Shown piece by piece: positions 19,643-29,513 of a stretch of DNA of 64,000 bases (its first letter is position 1; each line of letters opens with the position of its first letter). Location of the stretch: contig DASVZA010000034.1 of NCBI GenBank assembly GCA_036391875.1, forward strand, positions 15,317 to 79,316. The letters are read 5' to 3'. Both the position numbers and the translations under genes were made by a program. The notes under the pieces were generated by a model. It searched no databases, was not told the origin of the DNA, and saw only the letters and a program-made list of their open reading frames with translations. The DNA is from Parasulfuritortus sp036391875. Lineage in GTDB: Bacteria > Pseudomonadota > Gammaproteobacteria > Burkholderiales > Thiobacillaceae.

Positions 19643-19674
19643 TTTTACGGCTCACTCAATCGATCCAGAAACAT

Positions 19675-22600
19675 TCAATCCAGGTAAAAGAAAAAGCTGG
19701 CCCCCTTACCCACTTCCGCCTCGGCCCAGACGTTGCCGCCATGCCGGTTGACGATGCGCTGCACGGTCGCCAGGCCGATGCCGGTCCCCTCGAACTCCTC
19801 CGCCCGGTGCAGCCGCTGGAAGGCGCCGAACAGCTTGCCCGCATATTGCATATCGAAACCGGCACCGTTGTCGCGGACGAAGTAGACCGTCCTGCCATCC
19901 ATCTCGCGGCTGCCGAACTCGATGCGGGGCTGCGCCTGCCGGGCCGTGAACTTCCAGGCGTTGCCGAGCAGGTTTTCCAGGACCACCCGGATCAGGCGAC
20001 CGTCGGCATGCGCCATGATACCCGCCTGGACCTCGAACTCGACTGGCCGTTCCGGGACGCGGGCACTCAGGTCCTCCAACACTTCGCGGGCAATCCGGCT
20101 GAGGTCGACAGTTTCCCTGATCAGCTCGATTCGGGAAACCCTGGACAGCTGCAGCAGGTCGTCGATCAGTTCGCCCATCCGTTTGCTCGCCCGCTGCACG
20201 CGCTGCAGATAGTCCTGGCCGGTCTCGTCCAGCCGATCGCCGTACTTGCGGCCCAGGAGTTGGCTGAAGCCCTCGATGCTGCGCAGGGGCGCACGCAGAT
20301 CGTGGGAAACCGAATAGCTGAACGCCTCCAGTTCCTTGTTGGCGGCCGCCAGCATGCGGGTGCGTTCGGCGACCCGCAGCTCCAGATCCTCGTTCAACCG
20401 GGCAAGTCTCAGTTCGGCCAGCCGGCGGCGCTTGTCCTGATCGATGAAGTCCAGGGCGAAGGAGACATCCTCGATCAGGCGCTGGAACAGCTCGACGATC
20501 TCGGCCGTGAAACTGTGGGCATGGTCGGCGTAGAGGGTCAGCGCGCCGACCGGCCGACCGTTGCGCCGCAGGGGAAAGGCCGCGGACGAGCGATAGCCCC
20601 GCTTGAGCGCCTCGTCGCGCCAGGGTCCCATCACCGGATTGCCGACCATGTCGCCGTTGATGTAATGATTGTTCTCCAGGATCGCCCGCGCCGTCGGCCC
20701 GTTGTGCCGGAAGACGCCGTTCCGTTCCAGGAAAGCGATATAGCCTTCGTCCCGGCCGGCCGCGGCGACCGGATGCACCTCGCTGGTTTCCAGGTCGAGC
20801 ATGCCCACCCAGGCCAGCACCTGCCCGCCCTCGTCGACGGCGAGGCGGCACAATTCTTCGAACAAGCGGGGTTCGCTCTGCAGGCGGACGATGGCCTCGT
20901 TGGCATGGCTGAGCAGGGCATAGAAGCGGTTGAGCCGTTGCATTTCCTGCTCGGCCTGGACCCGCTTGGTGATATCGAGCCAGGTGCCGATGATCTCCCG
21001 GGCTTGCCCTGCCGCATCGCGCACCAGCACCAGGCGGTCGTAGATCCAGACCATCCGGCCGTCGCGGCAGGCGAAGCGGTATTCGTGCTCGAGGCTGCCC
21101 TGCCGGAACAGATCGTCCTGCGCCGCCATGACCCGCGCCTTGTCCTCGGGATGGATGCGCGCCTCCCAGAAGCCCGGGGCATGCCATTCTTCCAGGTCGT
21201 AACCGACCAGGTCGACGATATTCCTGCTCTGGAAAGCGACGTGGGCCGGCTGGACGCCTTGAGGATCGAGTTGCACCCGATAGATCGCGGCCGGACTGAT
21301 ATCGACGATCCGCTGCAGTTCGGTGCGGGTCTGTTCCAATTCCTTTTCGGCCCGTTTCCGGGCGGTGACGTCATACAGCGTGGTGCGGCTCATGGCGAAC
21401 TTGCCGTCGGCATCGTAAACGGCGGTGGCGCTCAGCAGGACGGTCATGACGGTGCCGTCCTTGCACACCAGGTCGAACTCCAGGTCGCGCACATGGCCCG
21501 TTTCCTTGAAGCGGGCGAAACTGGTCTTGAACAGTGCCTGGCTCTCGGGCAGATACAGTTCGGAAAAATATCGGCCGAGCATCTCCTCGCGGCGGTGGCC
21601 CAGCCAGTCGAGTTCGGTCTGGTTGATGCGGATGACGCGGCCTTCGCCGTCGAGCGAATGGTAGCCACAGGGTGCATGGTTGTACAGGTCGTCCAACTCG
21701 GCCAGGGCCTGGCGCAAGGCCACCTCGGCCAGCCGTTGTTCGGTGATGTCCATGAGCGTGCCGGACAGGCGCACGGCCTCGCCGTCAGCCGTATACGTCC
21801 ACTTGCCTCGGGCGCGCACTTCGCGGATCGAACCATCCGACAACGGAATGCGGTGGGTCAGATCATAGGGCTCCCGGTTGGCTCGGGTCGTTTCGATGGC
21901 AACCTGGACCCGTTCCTGGTCGTCCGGATGGATCCGGTCCAGCAGCGCCTTCAGCCTGGCGGAACCCTCGCCCGGAGGCAGACCGAACAGCCGGCACATC
22001 TCGTCGGAACAGGTCACCCGATCCGAAGCGACATGCCAATCCCAGCTGCCGACGTGGGCGATGGCCTGCGCCTCCTTCAACTGGCGCTCGCGCTCCAGCA
22101 CGTCCCGGTTCATGGCCGCGGCCAACCTCAGCGCCCGCCCCCGGCCGCTGATCAGCAACCACAGCAGCGCCGCCAGCAGCAGGCTGCCGACGGTCCCGGA
22201 AACCGCAATCGCGGCCAGCTTGCTCTCGTCCCGGCGTATCTCGAACGCCGGCATCGAGTAGATCGCGACCGTCCAGACATGCCCGCCGAGCTCGATCTGC
22301 CGAATCGACTTGTACGCCGTCGGCTTGGGAGAGTCGGTCCGGTCCACACCGTCGCTGTCGTACATCAGGCTGTCGGGCCGCAAGGCGGTGCCGTCGAATA
22401 TTTCGACGTCCAGCGTCGAGCTGGTCTCGCCGTAATGCAGTCCGCTCACCCCCTGCATCAGGTCGTTCATGCGGAATGCCGCGTAGACCCAACCCTGCAG
22501 CGCCGCGCGCCGCGCCGCCGGGGTGTCGTGCCGCATCCCCTGGCGATAGACCGGCAGATACATCAGGAAGCCGGGCTGCGCACCCCGGTCGCCTTCCTGC

Positions 22601-23175
22601 ACCAGAACGACCTTGCCCGAAATGGCCAGGCTATCCTGCAACCAGGCCCGGTCCATCGCAGCGCGGCGCACCGGCTCGGAATACATGTCGTAGCCGAAGG
22701 CGCGCCGGTTGCGCTGGTCGAACGGCTCGATATAGACAATGGCGCTATAAAGGCTTCTTTGGCCTTCCGGAAACAGGTGGAATCCCGGGAAGCCCTGCGC
22801 GTGCAGCTGCGCGACCAGCCGGGTCCGGTCGCCGGCGGGCAGCCGCAGGGAGAAGCCGAGGCATTGAATGCCGGGGTAGCGGTTGGGCAGTTTCAACGAG
22901 CCGACGTAGGTCTTGAACTCGCCGCGTTCGACTTCGTCCGACGCGGCGAACAAGCCGGCGGTGCCCTGCAATATCTGCTCGTAGGCCATCATGCGGTTGC
23001 GGATATGGGCCTCGATCTCGGCCTCGCGCAGCCGGAATGTTTCCTGCTGGATCGCCTCGCTTTTGCTTTTCGCCTCCTGCCAGACGGCGAAGGTGATACT
23101 CAGCGCGACCAGGAGAACCAGCCCTGGCAGCCAGGTCAATCGAGGCCAGGCGATCGGCGTCCGGGCCGGCTTCAA
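19675..23175 (-). CDS. CHASE-PAS-GAF multisensor histidine kinase
   Basis: The 1166-residue membrane kinase begins with a TTG at 23175 (an in-frame TGA lies just upstream), so the start is uncertain. It has an N-terminal membrane helix (about 16-32), a periplasmic CHASE domain (about 70-290), a second membrane helix (about 325-345), several PAS/PAC modules (about 370-780), a GAF-like domain (about 785-930), a HisKA phospho-His near residue 955 (SYSVSHDLRAPLRSIEGF) and a HATPase (FVRDNGAGFD, GTGIGLATVQRI). The catalytic part resembles bacteriophytochrome kinases. CHASE domains sense small extracellular molecules; the ligand is unknown. The partner is likely the Rcp1-type receiver. Confidence 0.92.
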   Translation of the reverse strand: MKPARTPIAWPRLTWLPGLVLLVALSITFAVWQEAKSKSEAIQQETFRLREAEIEAHIRNRMMAYEQILQGTAGLFAASDEVERGEFKTYVGSLKLPNRYPGIQCLGFSLRLPAGDRTRLVAQLHAQGFPGFHLFPEGQRSLYSAIVYIEPFDQRNRRAFGYDMYSEPVRRAAMDRAWLQDSLAISGKVVLVQEGDRGAQPGFLMYLPVYRQGMRHDTPAARRAALQGWVYAAFRMNDLMQGVSGLHYGETSSTLDVEIFDGTALRPDSLMYDSDGVDRTDSPKPTAYKSIRQIELGGHVWTVAIYSMPAFEIRRDESKLAAIAVSGTVGSLLLAALLWLLISGRGRALRLAAAMNRDVLERERQLKEAQAIAHVGSWDWHVASDRVTCSDEMCRLFGLPPGEGSARLKALLDRIHPDDQERVQVAIETTRANREPYDLTHRIPLSDGSIREVRARGKWTYTADGEAVRLSGTLMDITEQRLAEVALRQALAELDDLYNHAPCGYHSLDGEGRVIRINQTELDWLGHRREEMLGRYFSELYLPESQALFKTSFARFKETGHVRDLEFDLVCKDGTVMTVLLSATAVYDADGKFAMSRTTLYDVTARKRAEKELEQTRTELQRIVDISPAAIYRVQLDPQGVQPAHVAFQSRNIVDLVGYDLEEWHAPGFWEARIHPEDKARVMAAQDDLFRQGSLEHEYRFACRDGRMVWIYDRLVLVRDAAGQAREIIGTWLDITKRVQAEQEMQRLNRFYALLSHANEAIVRLQSEPRLFEELCRLAVDEGGQVLAWVGMLDLETSEVHPVAAAGRDEGYIAFLERNGVFRHNGPTARAILENNHYINGDMVGNPVMGPWRDEALKRGYRSSAAFPLRRNGRPVGALTLYADHAHSFTAEIVELFQRLIEDVSFALDFIDQDKRRRLAELRLARLNEDLELRVAERTRMLAAANKELEAFSYSVSHDLRAPLRSIEGFSQLLGRKYGDRLDETGQDYLQRVQRASKRMGELIDDLLQLSRVSRIELIRETVDLSRIAREVLEDLSARVPERPVEFEVQAGIMAHADGRLIRVVLENLLGNAWKFTARQAQPRIEFGSREMDGRTVYFVRDNGAGFDMQYAGKLFGAFQRLHRAEEFEGTGIGLATVQRIVNRHGGNVWAEAEVGKGASFFFYLD

Positions 23176-23254
23176 TTCGCCGGCCCCGAACGGCAGTCAT
23201 GCCGTAACCGGCCCCCTGGCATCGAGTCTTGCCACCCCTGTCGCTCCGGCGCCG

Positions 23255-24964
23255 TCATGCGCCACCCGGCCGGTTTCCCGCCGACAGCAAATCGAGCAAT
23301 TGCGCCTCGGACATCGGCCGGCCGAACAGGTAGCCTTGCACTTCCCCGCAGCCGTGCGCCTTGAGGAATTCGGCCTGTTCGAAGGTTTCCACGCCTTCGG
23401 CGATGACATCCAGCTTCAGGCTTGCCGCCATGGACAGGATGGCCTTGACGATGGCCGCATCGCCGCTGTCCTGGGCGACGTCGCGCACGAAGGCGCGGTC
23501 GATCTTCAGCCTGTGGATCGGAAACCGCTTGAGATAGGCCAGGGACGAATAACCGGTGCCGAAATCGTCGATCGCGAGCATGACGCCGCGCGCCTTCAGC
23601 GCGGCCAGGGTACCCATGATCTCCTGCTCGTTGTACATGGCGATGCTTTCGGTGATCTCCAGTTCCAGCAGTCCGGGCTCCAAGCCGCCCTGCTGCAGCG
23701 CCCGGTCCACCATCTCCAGCAATCCGCCCTGGCGGAACTGGATGGCGGACAGGTTCACCGCCATGCGCAGCCTGCCATAACCGGCCAGCTGCCAGCGGCG
23801 GTTGGCCTCGATGGCGGTCTGCATGACCCATTCGCCGACCGGGACGATGAGCTGGGTTTCCTCCAGCATGGGAATGAACTGGGCCGGCGAGACCAGGCCA
23901 TGGCCGGGCCGATCCCAGCGCAGCAGGGCTTCGACTCCGACCATGAGGCCGCTCTTCAGGTCGAACTGGGGTTGGTAGTGCAGCACGAACTCGCGGTTGT
24001 GCAGCGCACGGTACAGGGCGCGTTCCATGCTGGCGCGCTGCTCCCGTTGGGTATCCAGGTCGGTCTGATAGAAGGCATAGTCGCAGATGCTGTCCTTGGC
24101 CCATTGCAGTGCAATGCCGGCCCGTTCCAGCAAACCGCCGACTTCCCCACCGCTTTCCGGAAACCGGCTGAGGCCGATCCGGCACGAAAGGAACAGGACA
24201 TGGCCGGCCGCCCGGATCGGCGACTCCATTGCGCGCAGGAGGCTCTTCGCCACCTGCTCGCTGTCCAAGCCGTCCTCCCGGTCGATGATCAGGGCGAACC
24301 GGTCGTCGCCCAGCCGTGCCGCCAGCGCATTCTCGTACAGGGTACCGATGCGGTTGCCGAGCTTGGTCCAGAAACCGGCGTTCCATTCGAGGTCGGCCGA
24401 CTTCAGTGTCTGACGCAACTGGCTGAGTTCCACCAGCACCACCAGGAAGGGCCTGCCCTGCTGGATCTTCTGCTGCATTTCCCGGCGCAGCAGCTCGGCG
24501 TTGGCCAGGTCGGTCTGGCTGTCGTAGAGCCTGGAGTATTCCAGCGCCTCGCGGAGTCGGGCCAGTTCCCGTCGGGTGCCCGCCTCCCTCAGCTCCCGCC
24601 TCAGCGCGGGCACGAGGCGCGACAGATTGCTCTTGGAAATGAAATCGGACGCCCCGTTATGCATCTGCTGGCTGGCCAGGTCGTCGGCCATCGATCCGGA
24701 TACGATGATGAAGGGCAGGTCGCGATCGTGGTTGCGCACCATCTCGAGGGCATTCGGCGCGTTCAGGCCGGGCAGGCTGTGGTCGCAGAACACCACGTCC
24801 CAGCCGCCGCCGCGCAGATGGTGCTGCAAGGCGACTTCGGAATCGACCACGTCGTAATCCACCACGAAGCCGCCATCCTGCAAGGCGTTGACCAACAACA
24901 AGGCATCGTCGTGAGAATCTTCGACGATCAAGGCACGCAGACTGTTGTCAATGGAGTTCTCCAT
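23255..24964 (-). CDS. Receiver, degenerate GGDEF and EAL protein
   Basis: I chose the ATG at 24964 because GGAG lies 6 bases upstream. The 569-residue protein has a receiver (VVFCDHSLPG acceptor Asp), a GGDEF-like domain whose active-site motif is GDDRF (about residue 220) and so is unlikely to make cyclic di-GMP, and an EAL domain with intact signature VEALLRW (about residue 345), NLSAIQFRQ, LEITES, DDFGTGYSSL, KIDRAFV and EGVET. It is a likely phosphorylation-controlled cyclic di-GMP phosphodiesterase. It lies between CheR and the CHASE kinase in the signalling block. Confidence 0.92.
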   Translation of the reverse strand: MENSIDNSLRALIVEDSHDDALLLVNALQDGGFVVDYDVVDSEVALQHHLRGGGWDVVFCDHSLPGLNAPNALEMVRNHDRDLPFIIVSGSMADDLASQQMHNGASDFISKSNLSRLVPALRRELREAGTRRELARLREALEYSRLYDSQTDLANAELLRREMQQKIQQGRPFLVVLVELSQLRQTLKSADLEWNAGFWTKLGNRIGTLYENALAARLGDDRFALIIDREDGLDSEQVAKSLLRAMESPIRAAGHVLFLSCRIGLSRFPESGGEVGGLLERAGIALQWAKDSICDYAFYQTDLDTQREQRASMERALYRALHNREFVLHYQPQFDLKSGLMVGVEALLRWDRPGHGLVSPAQFIPMLEETQLIVPVGEWVMQTAIEANRRWQLAGYGRLRMAVNLSAIQFRQGGLLEMVDRALQQGGLEPGLLELEITESIAMYNEQEIMGTLAALKARGVMLAIDDFGTGYSSLAYLKRFPIHRLKIDRAFVRDVAQDSGDAAIVKAILSMAASLKLDVIAEGVETFEQAEFLKAHGCGEVQGYLFGRPMSEAQLLDLLSAGNRPGGA

Positions 24965-25113
24965 CCCCATCTCCGTAATGTTTTCCCGGTCGGGCAACCG
25001 GTATGCAAATGGCCTCGCCTTTATCCTCCCGCCCTCGGCACTCCTCCGGGCGGCCTGGACGGTGCGCCTAAGGGTGCTGTTCAACGGCAAGGATACAGAT
25101 AACCATGATTAGC

Positions 25114-25914
25114 TCAAGGTTTGTGGTAGACCGACGGCGTGACCAGCTTCAGCGCATCGGTGATCCCGTTCAGGCTTTCCGAATGGCTGACGATGAAATA
25201 ACCGCCCTGGCGCAGCATCGGCAGCATGCGCTGCACGACCTTGCGCTTGGTCTCCAAGTCGAAATAGATCATCACGTTGCGCAGGAAGATCACGTCGAAC
25301 TCGCCCAGGCGCGGCAGATCGGCATTCAGGTTTATCTGGCGGAATTCCACCCGCTCGCGCAGGGCACGGCTGACCAGCATGGTGCCGTCCTGGGGGCCGA
25401 CCCCTTTCAGGCAGTATTTGGTCAGGTAGGCGCGGGGAATATCCTCGGCCTCCTTCAAGGTGTAGTGGCCGCTGCGCGCCTGCTGCAGCACCTTGGTGCT
25501 GAGGTCCGAGCCCAGCACGCGCCAGCCCTTGTCGCCCAGGGTCTCGGCCAGTGTCATGGCGATGCTGTAGGCTTCCTCGCCGCTCGAGCTGGCCGCGCTC
25601 CAGACCCTGAATTCCCGTGCGCCGTGCAGTTCGGGGATGATCTGGTCGCGCAGCCGGTCGAAATGCTTGGGCTCGCGGAAGAAGAAGGTTTCGTTGGTGG
25701 TCAGCAGGTCGACCGCGATCTGGAATTCGTCCTTCTCCTGGCTGACCAGGTTGAAATAGTCGCCATAGCTGGCCAGGCCGCGCTGCTTCAACCGCTTGGC
25801 CAGACGGCCGCCGACCAGAGCCTTCTTCACGTCGGTCATGTGGATACCGGCCACGTTGTGGATCATGCCCTGGAACTGGCGGAATTCCCGGTCGCTCAGA
25901 TTGATGGCGTCCAT
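25114..25914 (-). CDS. cheR: Chemotaxis protein methyltransferase CheR
   Basis: The 266-residue enzyme methylates glutamates of chemoreceptors with S-adenosylmethionine. A small N-terminal helical domain is followed by the catalytic domain with TNETFFFREPKHF, the SAM-binding WSAASSSGEEAYSIAM (about residues 100-118), and FDVIFLRNVMIYFD (about 208-221). GAGGGAGGG lies before the start. No CheB demethylase is encoded in the window, so the reverse reaction must come from elsewhere or be absent. Confidence 0.96.
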   Translation of the reverse strand: MDAINLSDREFRQFQGMIHNVAGIHMTDVKKALVGGRLAKRLKQRGLASYGDYFNLVSQEKDEFQIAVDLLTTNETFFFREPKHFDRLRDQIIPELHGAREFRVWSAASSSGEEAYSIAMTLAETLGDKGWRVLGSDLSTKVLQQARSGHYTLKEAEDIPRAYLTKYCLKGVGPQDGTMLVSRALRERVEFRQINLNADLPRLGEFDVIFLRNVMIYFDLETKRKVVQRMLPMLRQGGYFIVSHSESLNGITDALKLVTPSVYHKP

Positions 25915-25930
25915 GCTGCCCTCCCTCTAT

Positions 25931-26674
25931 TTATTTCTTCAGGCCGCTGCCCACCGGCAGTTCGGCAAACCAGTTGATGAAACGTTCCACGTCGCCGCCC
26001 CGGTAGATCGCGCCATGCTGCGGACAGAGCAGGTCGATGTCCAGCCGAGCGGCGCGTTCGCACCAGTCCAGCTTGGCCTCGTTGGAACCCATCCAGCGGC
26101 GATGGAAACCTTCGGCATGGCGGATATGGCGGTCGAAATCCTCGACGAACAGATCGTCCTCGCCCTTCGGCAGCAAGGCCGCGCCCACGTCGCCGCTGAA
26201 CAAGATGCGGGCCTTCTGATCATAGAGGTGGAAATTGCCGGACGAGTGCAGGTAATGGGCCGGCACCGCCTGCAGGGCGATCCGGCCCAGGTGCAGGGTC
26301 GAGCCCTCGTCCGGGATCGGCACGAAGGTCTTCTTCTCGCCGCCGAAATGGGGCACGAAGGAATCCCACAGCCAGCTCAGATGGCATTTGATCTCCGGGT
26401 TGAACTCCAGCCACAAGGCCAGGGAGGAGATGATGTCCGGGTCCTGGTGCGAGGCGAACAACGCCTCGATCTTGCGCGGATCGAACTCGCGGCTGAGGGC
26501 GGCGAACACGGCGGGAAAGATCTCCAGGCCGCCCGGGTCGGTCAGCAGACCCTTGCCGGCGCTGGTGATCAGGTATTCGTTGGTGTCGATCAGGAGGCCC
26601 GGATTCTGCGGGTCGCGGCCGACCACGAACCAGCGATGGTCGCCCTGTTCGAAGATGACGGTGCAGGTCTTCAT
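25931..26674 (-). CDS. Oxygen-binding di-iron protein of the ODP family
   Basis: The 247-residue protein is a metallo-beta-lactamase fold of the flavodiiron/ODP branch. Likely iron ligands are visible in SHQDPDIISSL (about residues 70-80), AHYLHSSGN (about 138-146), FSGDVGAAL and CPQHGAIY. It lacks the C-terminal flavodoxin domain of flavodiiron oxidases. ODP proteins of this type serve as oxygen sensors in some chemotaxis systems (known from Treponema). It sits between cheR and a receptor-like gene, which fits that role here. Confidence 0.88.
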   Translation of the reverse strand: MKTCTVIFEQGDHRWFVVGRDPQNPGLLIDTNEYLITSAGKGLLTDPGGLEIFPAVFAALSREFDPRKIEALFASHQDPDIISSLALWLEFNPEIKCHLSWLWDSFVPHFGGEKKTFVPIPDEGSTLHLGRIALQAVPAHYLHSSGNFHLYDQKARILFSGDVGAALLPKGEDDLFVEDFDRHIRHAEGFHRRWMGSNEAKLDWCERAARLDIDLLCPQHGAIYRGGDVERFINWFAELPVGSGLKK

Positions 26675-26692
26675 GATGGCTGTCCGTTCCGC

Positions 26693-27304
26693 TTATCCGG
26701 CCATGCCGGCCGCCAGCGACCGGAAGGTCAGGCCGACCCGCTCGATCACCGCATCCGCCTCGGCCGCGACCTGGCGCAGCCCGGCCGCATGGCCATTGCC
26801 GTGCACGGCCTCGATCCGGGCCGCGCGGGCGATGGTCTGGCCGCCGCCGCACAGCTTCACGGCCTGGTCGAGCAGCCTATCCAGGCCGGTCTGCGCCTGG
26901 CGGATCGCCTCGGCCTGGAGCGCCATCCTGCGTTCGTTGCCGTCGATGGCCGCCGCCAGGCAGTGGTCGCAATCGGCCAGTCGCGCAGCCGTCGCCAGCA
27001 TGGTGCGGCGGCGGTTGCGAATCCCGATCCCGGCCATTTCCGCGACCAGGGCAAAGAGCTGCTCGGTCAGATCATGCACCGCACTTTCCAGGCGCCGGCT
27101 GAACTGGCGCAATTCGCCCGAGACGACGCCGAAACCCACTGCCGACGCTCCCGCCTGGCGGGCGATGAGCATGGCGTTGAGCGCGGACAGTTCGACTTGC
27201 CTGGACATCAGGACAATCTCCTTCAGGGTTTCGTTGACGCAGATCATGTGCTGAAAATCGCCGGCCACTGCATTGACGGCCGGCACCGTTCTACTGCAAT
27301 CCAT
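26693..27304 (-). CDS. Short degenerate chemoreceptor-like protein
   Basis: The 203-residue soluble protein has the hairpin part of a methyl-accepting domain near its N-terminus (EIVLMSRQVELSALNAMLIA, then ARQAGASAVGFGVVSGELRQ), recalling the [20 protein letters not shown] tip of chemoreceptors. Several tip residues are changed. The rest is long Ala/Arg-rich helix containing CDHC. It has no membrane segment. It could be a soluble receptor partner for the ODP oxygen sensor encoded next. The start overlaps the cheW end by 14 bases. Confidence 0.65.
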   Translation of the reverse strand: MDCSRTVPAVNAVAGDFQHMICVNETLKEIVLMSRQVELSALNAMLIARQAGASAVGFGVVSGELRQFSRRLESAVHDLTEQLFALVAEMAGIGIRNRRRTMLATAARLADCDHCLAAAIDGNERRMALQAEAIRQAQTGLDRLLDQAVKLCGGGQTIARAARIEAVHGNGHAAGLRQVAAEADAVIERVGLTFRSLAAGMAG

Positions 27305-27833
27305 TCGCGCTACCCGCCCCTTCCATTTCCGACAGCATGGCCAGCTCGCCGACCGAGAGCACCTTGCCGAGATCCAGGATGATCACGAAACGGCCGTCCA
27401 CCTTGCCCATGCCGCTGACGAAGTCGGACCGGATGCGGGCGCCGAAGGCGGGCGGCGGCTCGATGTCGGCGGCGGGGATTTCAAGCACCTCGCTGACGCT
27501 GTCGACGACGATGCCGATGTCCTGCTTCTCGTCCTCCGAATCGACCTCGATGATCACGTTGCAACTGCGCCGGGTGATATCCGTGGACGGCCGACCGAAG
27601 CGGGCCGACAGGTCGATCACCGGCACCACGCTGCCGCGCAGGTTGATCACGCCCCGGATGAAGTCCGGCATCATCGGCACCGTGGTGAGCTTGCCGTATT
27701 CGATGATCTCCTTGATGTTGAGGATGCCGATGGCGAACATCTCGCCACCGAGCATGAAGGTCAGGTACTGCTGGTTCTCCGCAGCCGGCAGATCAGGCCG
27801 GGCGGCGGGAACGACACTGGTTGCGGTGCCCAT
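27291..27833 (-). CDS. cheW: Chemotaxis adaptor CheW
   Basis: The start at 27833 (MGTATS) has GAGGGG at correct spacing; an ATG two codons earlier sits on that site. The 180-residue protein has the CheW fold: QQYLTFMLGGEMFAIGILNI, EIIEYGKLTTVPMMPDFIRG, VINLRGSVVPVIDL and a late VDSVSEVLEI. It links chemoreceptors to CheA. The gene lies between the membrane receptor gene and the degenerate receptor gene. Confidence 0.96.
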   Translation of the reverse strand: MGTATSVVPAARPDLPAAENQQYLTFMLGGEMFAIGILNIKEIIEYGKLTTVPMMPDFIRGVINLRGSVVPVIDLSARFGRPSTDITRRSCNVIIEVDSEDEKQDIGIVVDSVSEVLEIPAADIEPPPAFGARIRSDFVSGMGKVDGRFVIILDLGKVLSVGELAMLSEMEGAGSANGLQ

Positions 27834-27843
27834 CGTCATCCCC

Positions 27844-29475
27844 TCAGAACTTGACGAATTCCGCTTCAGCCAGGGCCGGGTCCAGATGCAGGCTGTCCTT
27901 GGCCTTGCCGGCCAGGTGGGCGACCTTGGACTTCATGCCGGCCTTGGCCGGGGCGGCCCGGCGCACCATGGTCTCGGCACTGGTCCTGAAGAAGCCCATC
28001 AGCTGCTGCAGCTGCTCGGCCTGGCTGCTCATCTCCTCCGCCGTGGCGGCCAGTTCTTCCGAGGCGGAAGCGTTCTGCTGGGTGGCCTGGTTGAGCTGGC
28101 TCATGGCGGTGTTGATCTGGACGACGCCGGTCGACTGCTCTTCCGAGGCGGCGGTGATCTCCTGGACCAGCTCCGAGGTCTTGCTGATCGAGGGCACGAT
28201 CTCGTCCAGCAGGCGGCCGGCCTTCTCGGCCAGATCGACGCTGCTGGAAGCGACTTCGCCGATCTCCTGGGCCGCGACCTGGCTGCGCTCGGCCAGCTTG
28301 CGCACCTCGGCCGCCACCACGGCGAAGCCCTTTCCGTGCTCGCCGGCCCGGGCCGCCTCGATGGCCGCGTTGAGCGCCAGCAGGTTGGTCTGGTAGGCGA
28401 TGTCGTCGATGATGCCGATCTTGCCGGCGATCTGCTTCATGGCCTGGACCGTCTGCTTGACCGACTCGCCGCCTTCGTTGGCTTCGCGCGATGCCTTGGA
28501 GGCCATGCTGTCGGTGACCTTGGCGTTCTCGGTGTTCTGGCTGATCGAGGCCGACATCTGTTCGATCGAGGCGCTGGTCTCCTCGACGCTGGCGGCCTGT
28601 TCGGACGAGCCCTGCGACAGCGACTGGGCGGTGGCGCTGACCTCCTCGGAGGCGCTGGACAGGTTGTCGGCCGCGCTGCGCACCTCGGTGATGATCTCGG
28701 ACAGCTTGCCGACCATGGTCTGCATGGCGGCCAGCAACTGACCGGTCTCATCGCGGCTGGTCACCTCGATCCGGGTGGTCAGATTGCCTTCGGACAGGTG
28801 GTTGGCCACTTCCACCGCCTGGGCGATGGGTCGGGTGATGCTGCGGGTGATCCAGAAGGCGATGAACACCCCTAGGGCAATGGCGACCAGACCCAGCACG
28901 ATCATTAGGGAACGGCCGGCCTGATAGGCCGCCATGGCTTCCTTGCCAGACTGATCCATCAAGTCGCCCTGGTAATCGATGATGCTGTTGATGGCATCGA
29001 AATAGGCCTCCTGGTCTTTCCGGAACACGCTTATCAGGAATGTACTCGCCTCCTGCCGCTGCCCTGCTTCGATCATCTTGGTCAGTTTGTCCTGATCGGC
29101 GATGAAAGTCGTCCGCACATCCTCCAGCGTCCTGAGCAATTCCTTGCCTTTATCGCTCCTGATGCTCTGCCGCAGTTTTTCCAGGTCTTCCTTTATCCGC
29201 TGGCGGGATTCAGGGATACGCGCCAATTCCTTGCTGATTTCGGCCGGATCGTTGGTCAAGATGGCATCGCGACCGGCGCGGGCGATGATGTTCACGTTTT
29301 TCATCACGTCGTTGGCCCAAGCCGTCTTGGGATATTTGTCGTTGACGATGTTGTCCATCTTTTCGTTGATATTCGCCATCCGCGAGATGCCGATGAACGC
29401 AACCGCCGCGAGCAACGCCAACACCAGACCGAATCCAAGCCCGAGGCGTATGGCGATCTTCATGTTCTTGAACAT
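27844..29475 (-). CDS. Methyl-accepting chemotaxis protein with 4HB-type sensor
   Basis: I chose the ATG at 29475, after GGGAGAAAGCT. The 543-residue receptor has membrane helices at about residues 10-30 and 190-212, a periplasmic four-helix-bundle sensor between them ([16 protein letters not shown]), a HAMP domain (about 213-265) and a signalling hairpin with the tip [20 protein letters not shown] (about residue 360). The ligand is unknown. It forms the canonical part of the array with the adjacent CheW and CheA. Confidence 0.95.
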   Translation of the reverse strand: [543 protein letters not shown]

Positions 29476-29513
29476 AGCTTTCTCCCAATCAAATAAAGGG
29501 TTGTCTGAAACGT

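Noticed and set aside
19741..23364. Long plus-strand frame of about 1200 codons
   Set aside because: It is the antisense of the CHASE kinase gene, with codon composition typical of a GC-rich shadow frame. The minus-strand product has clear domains.
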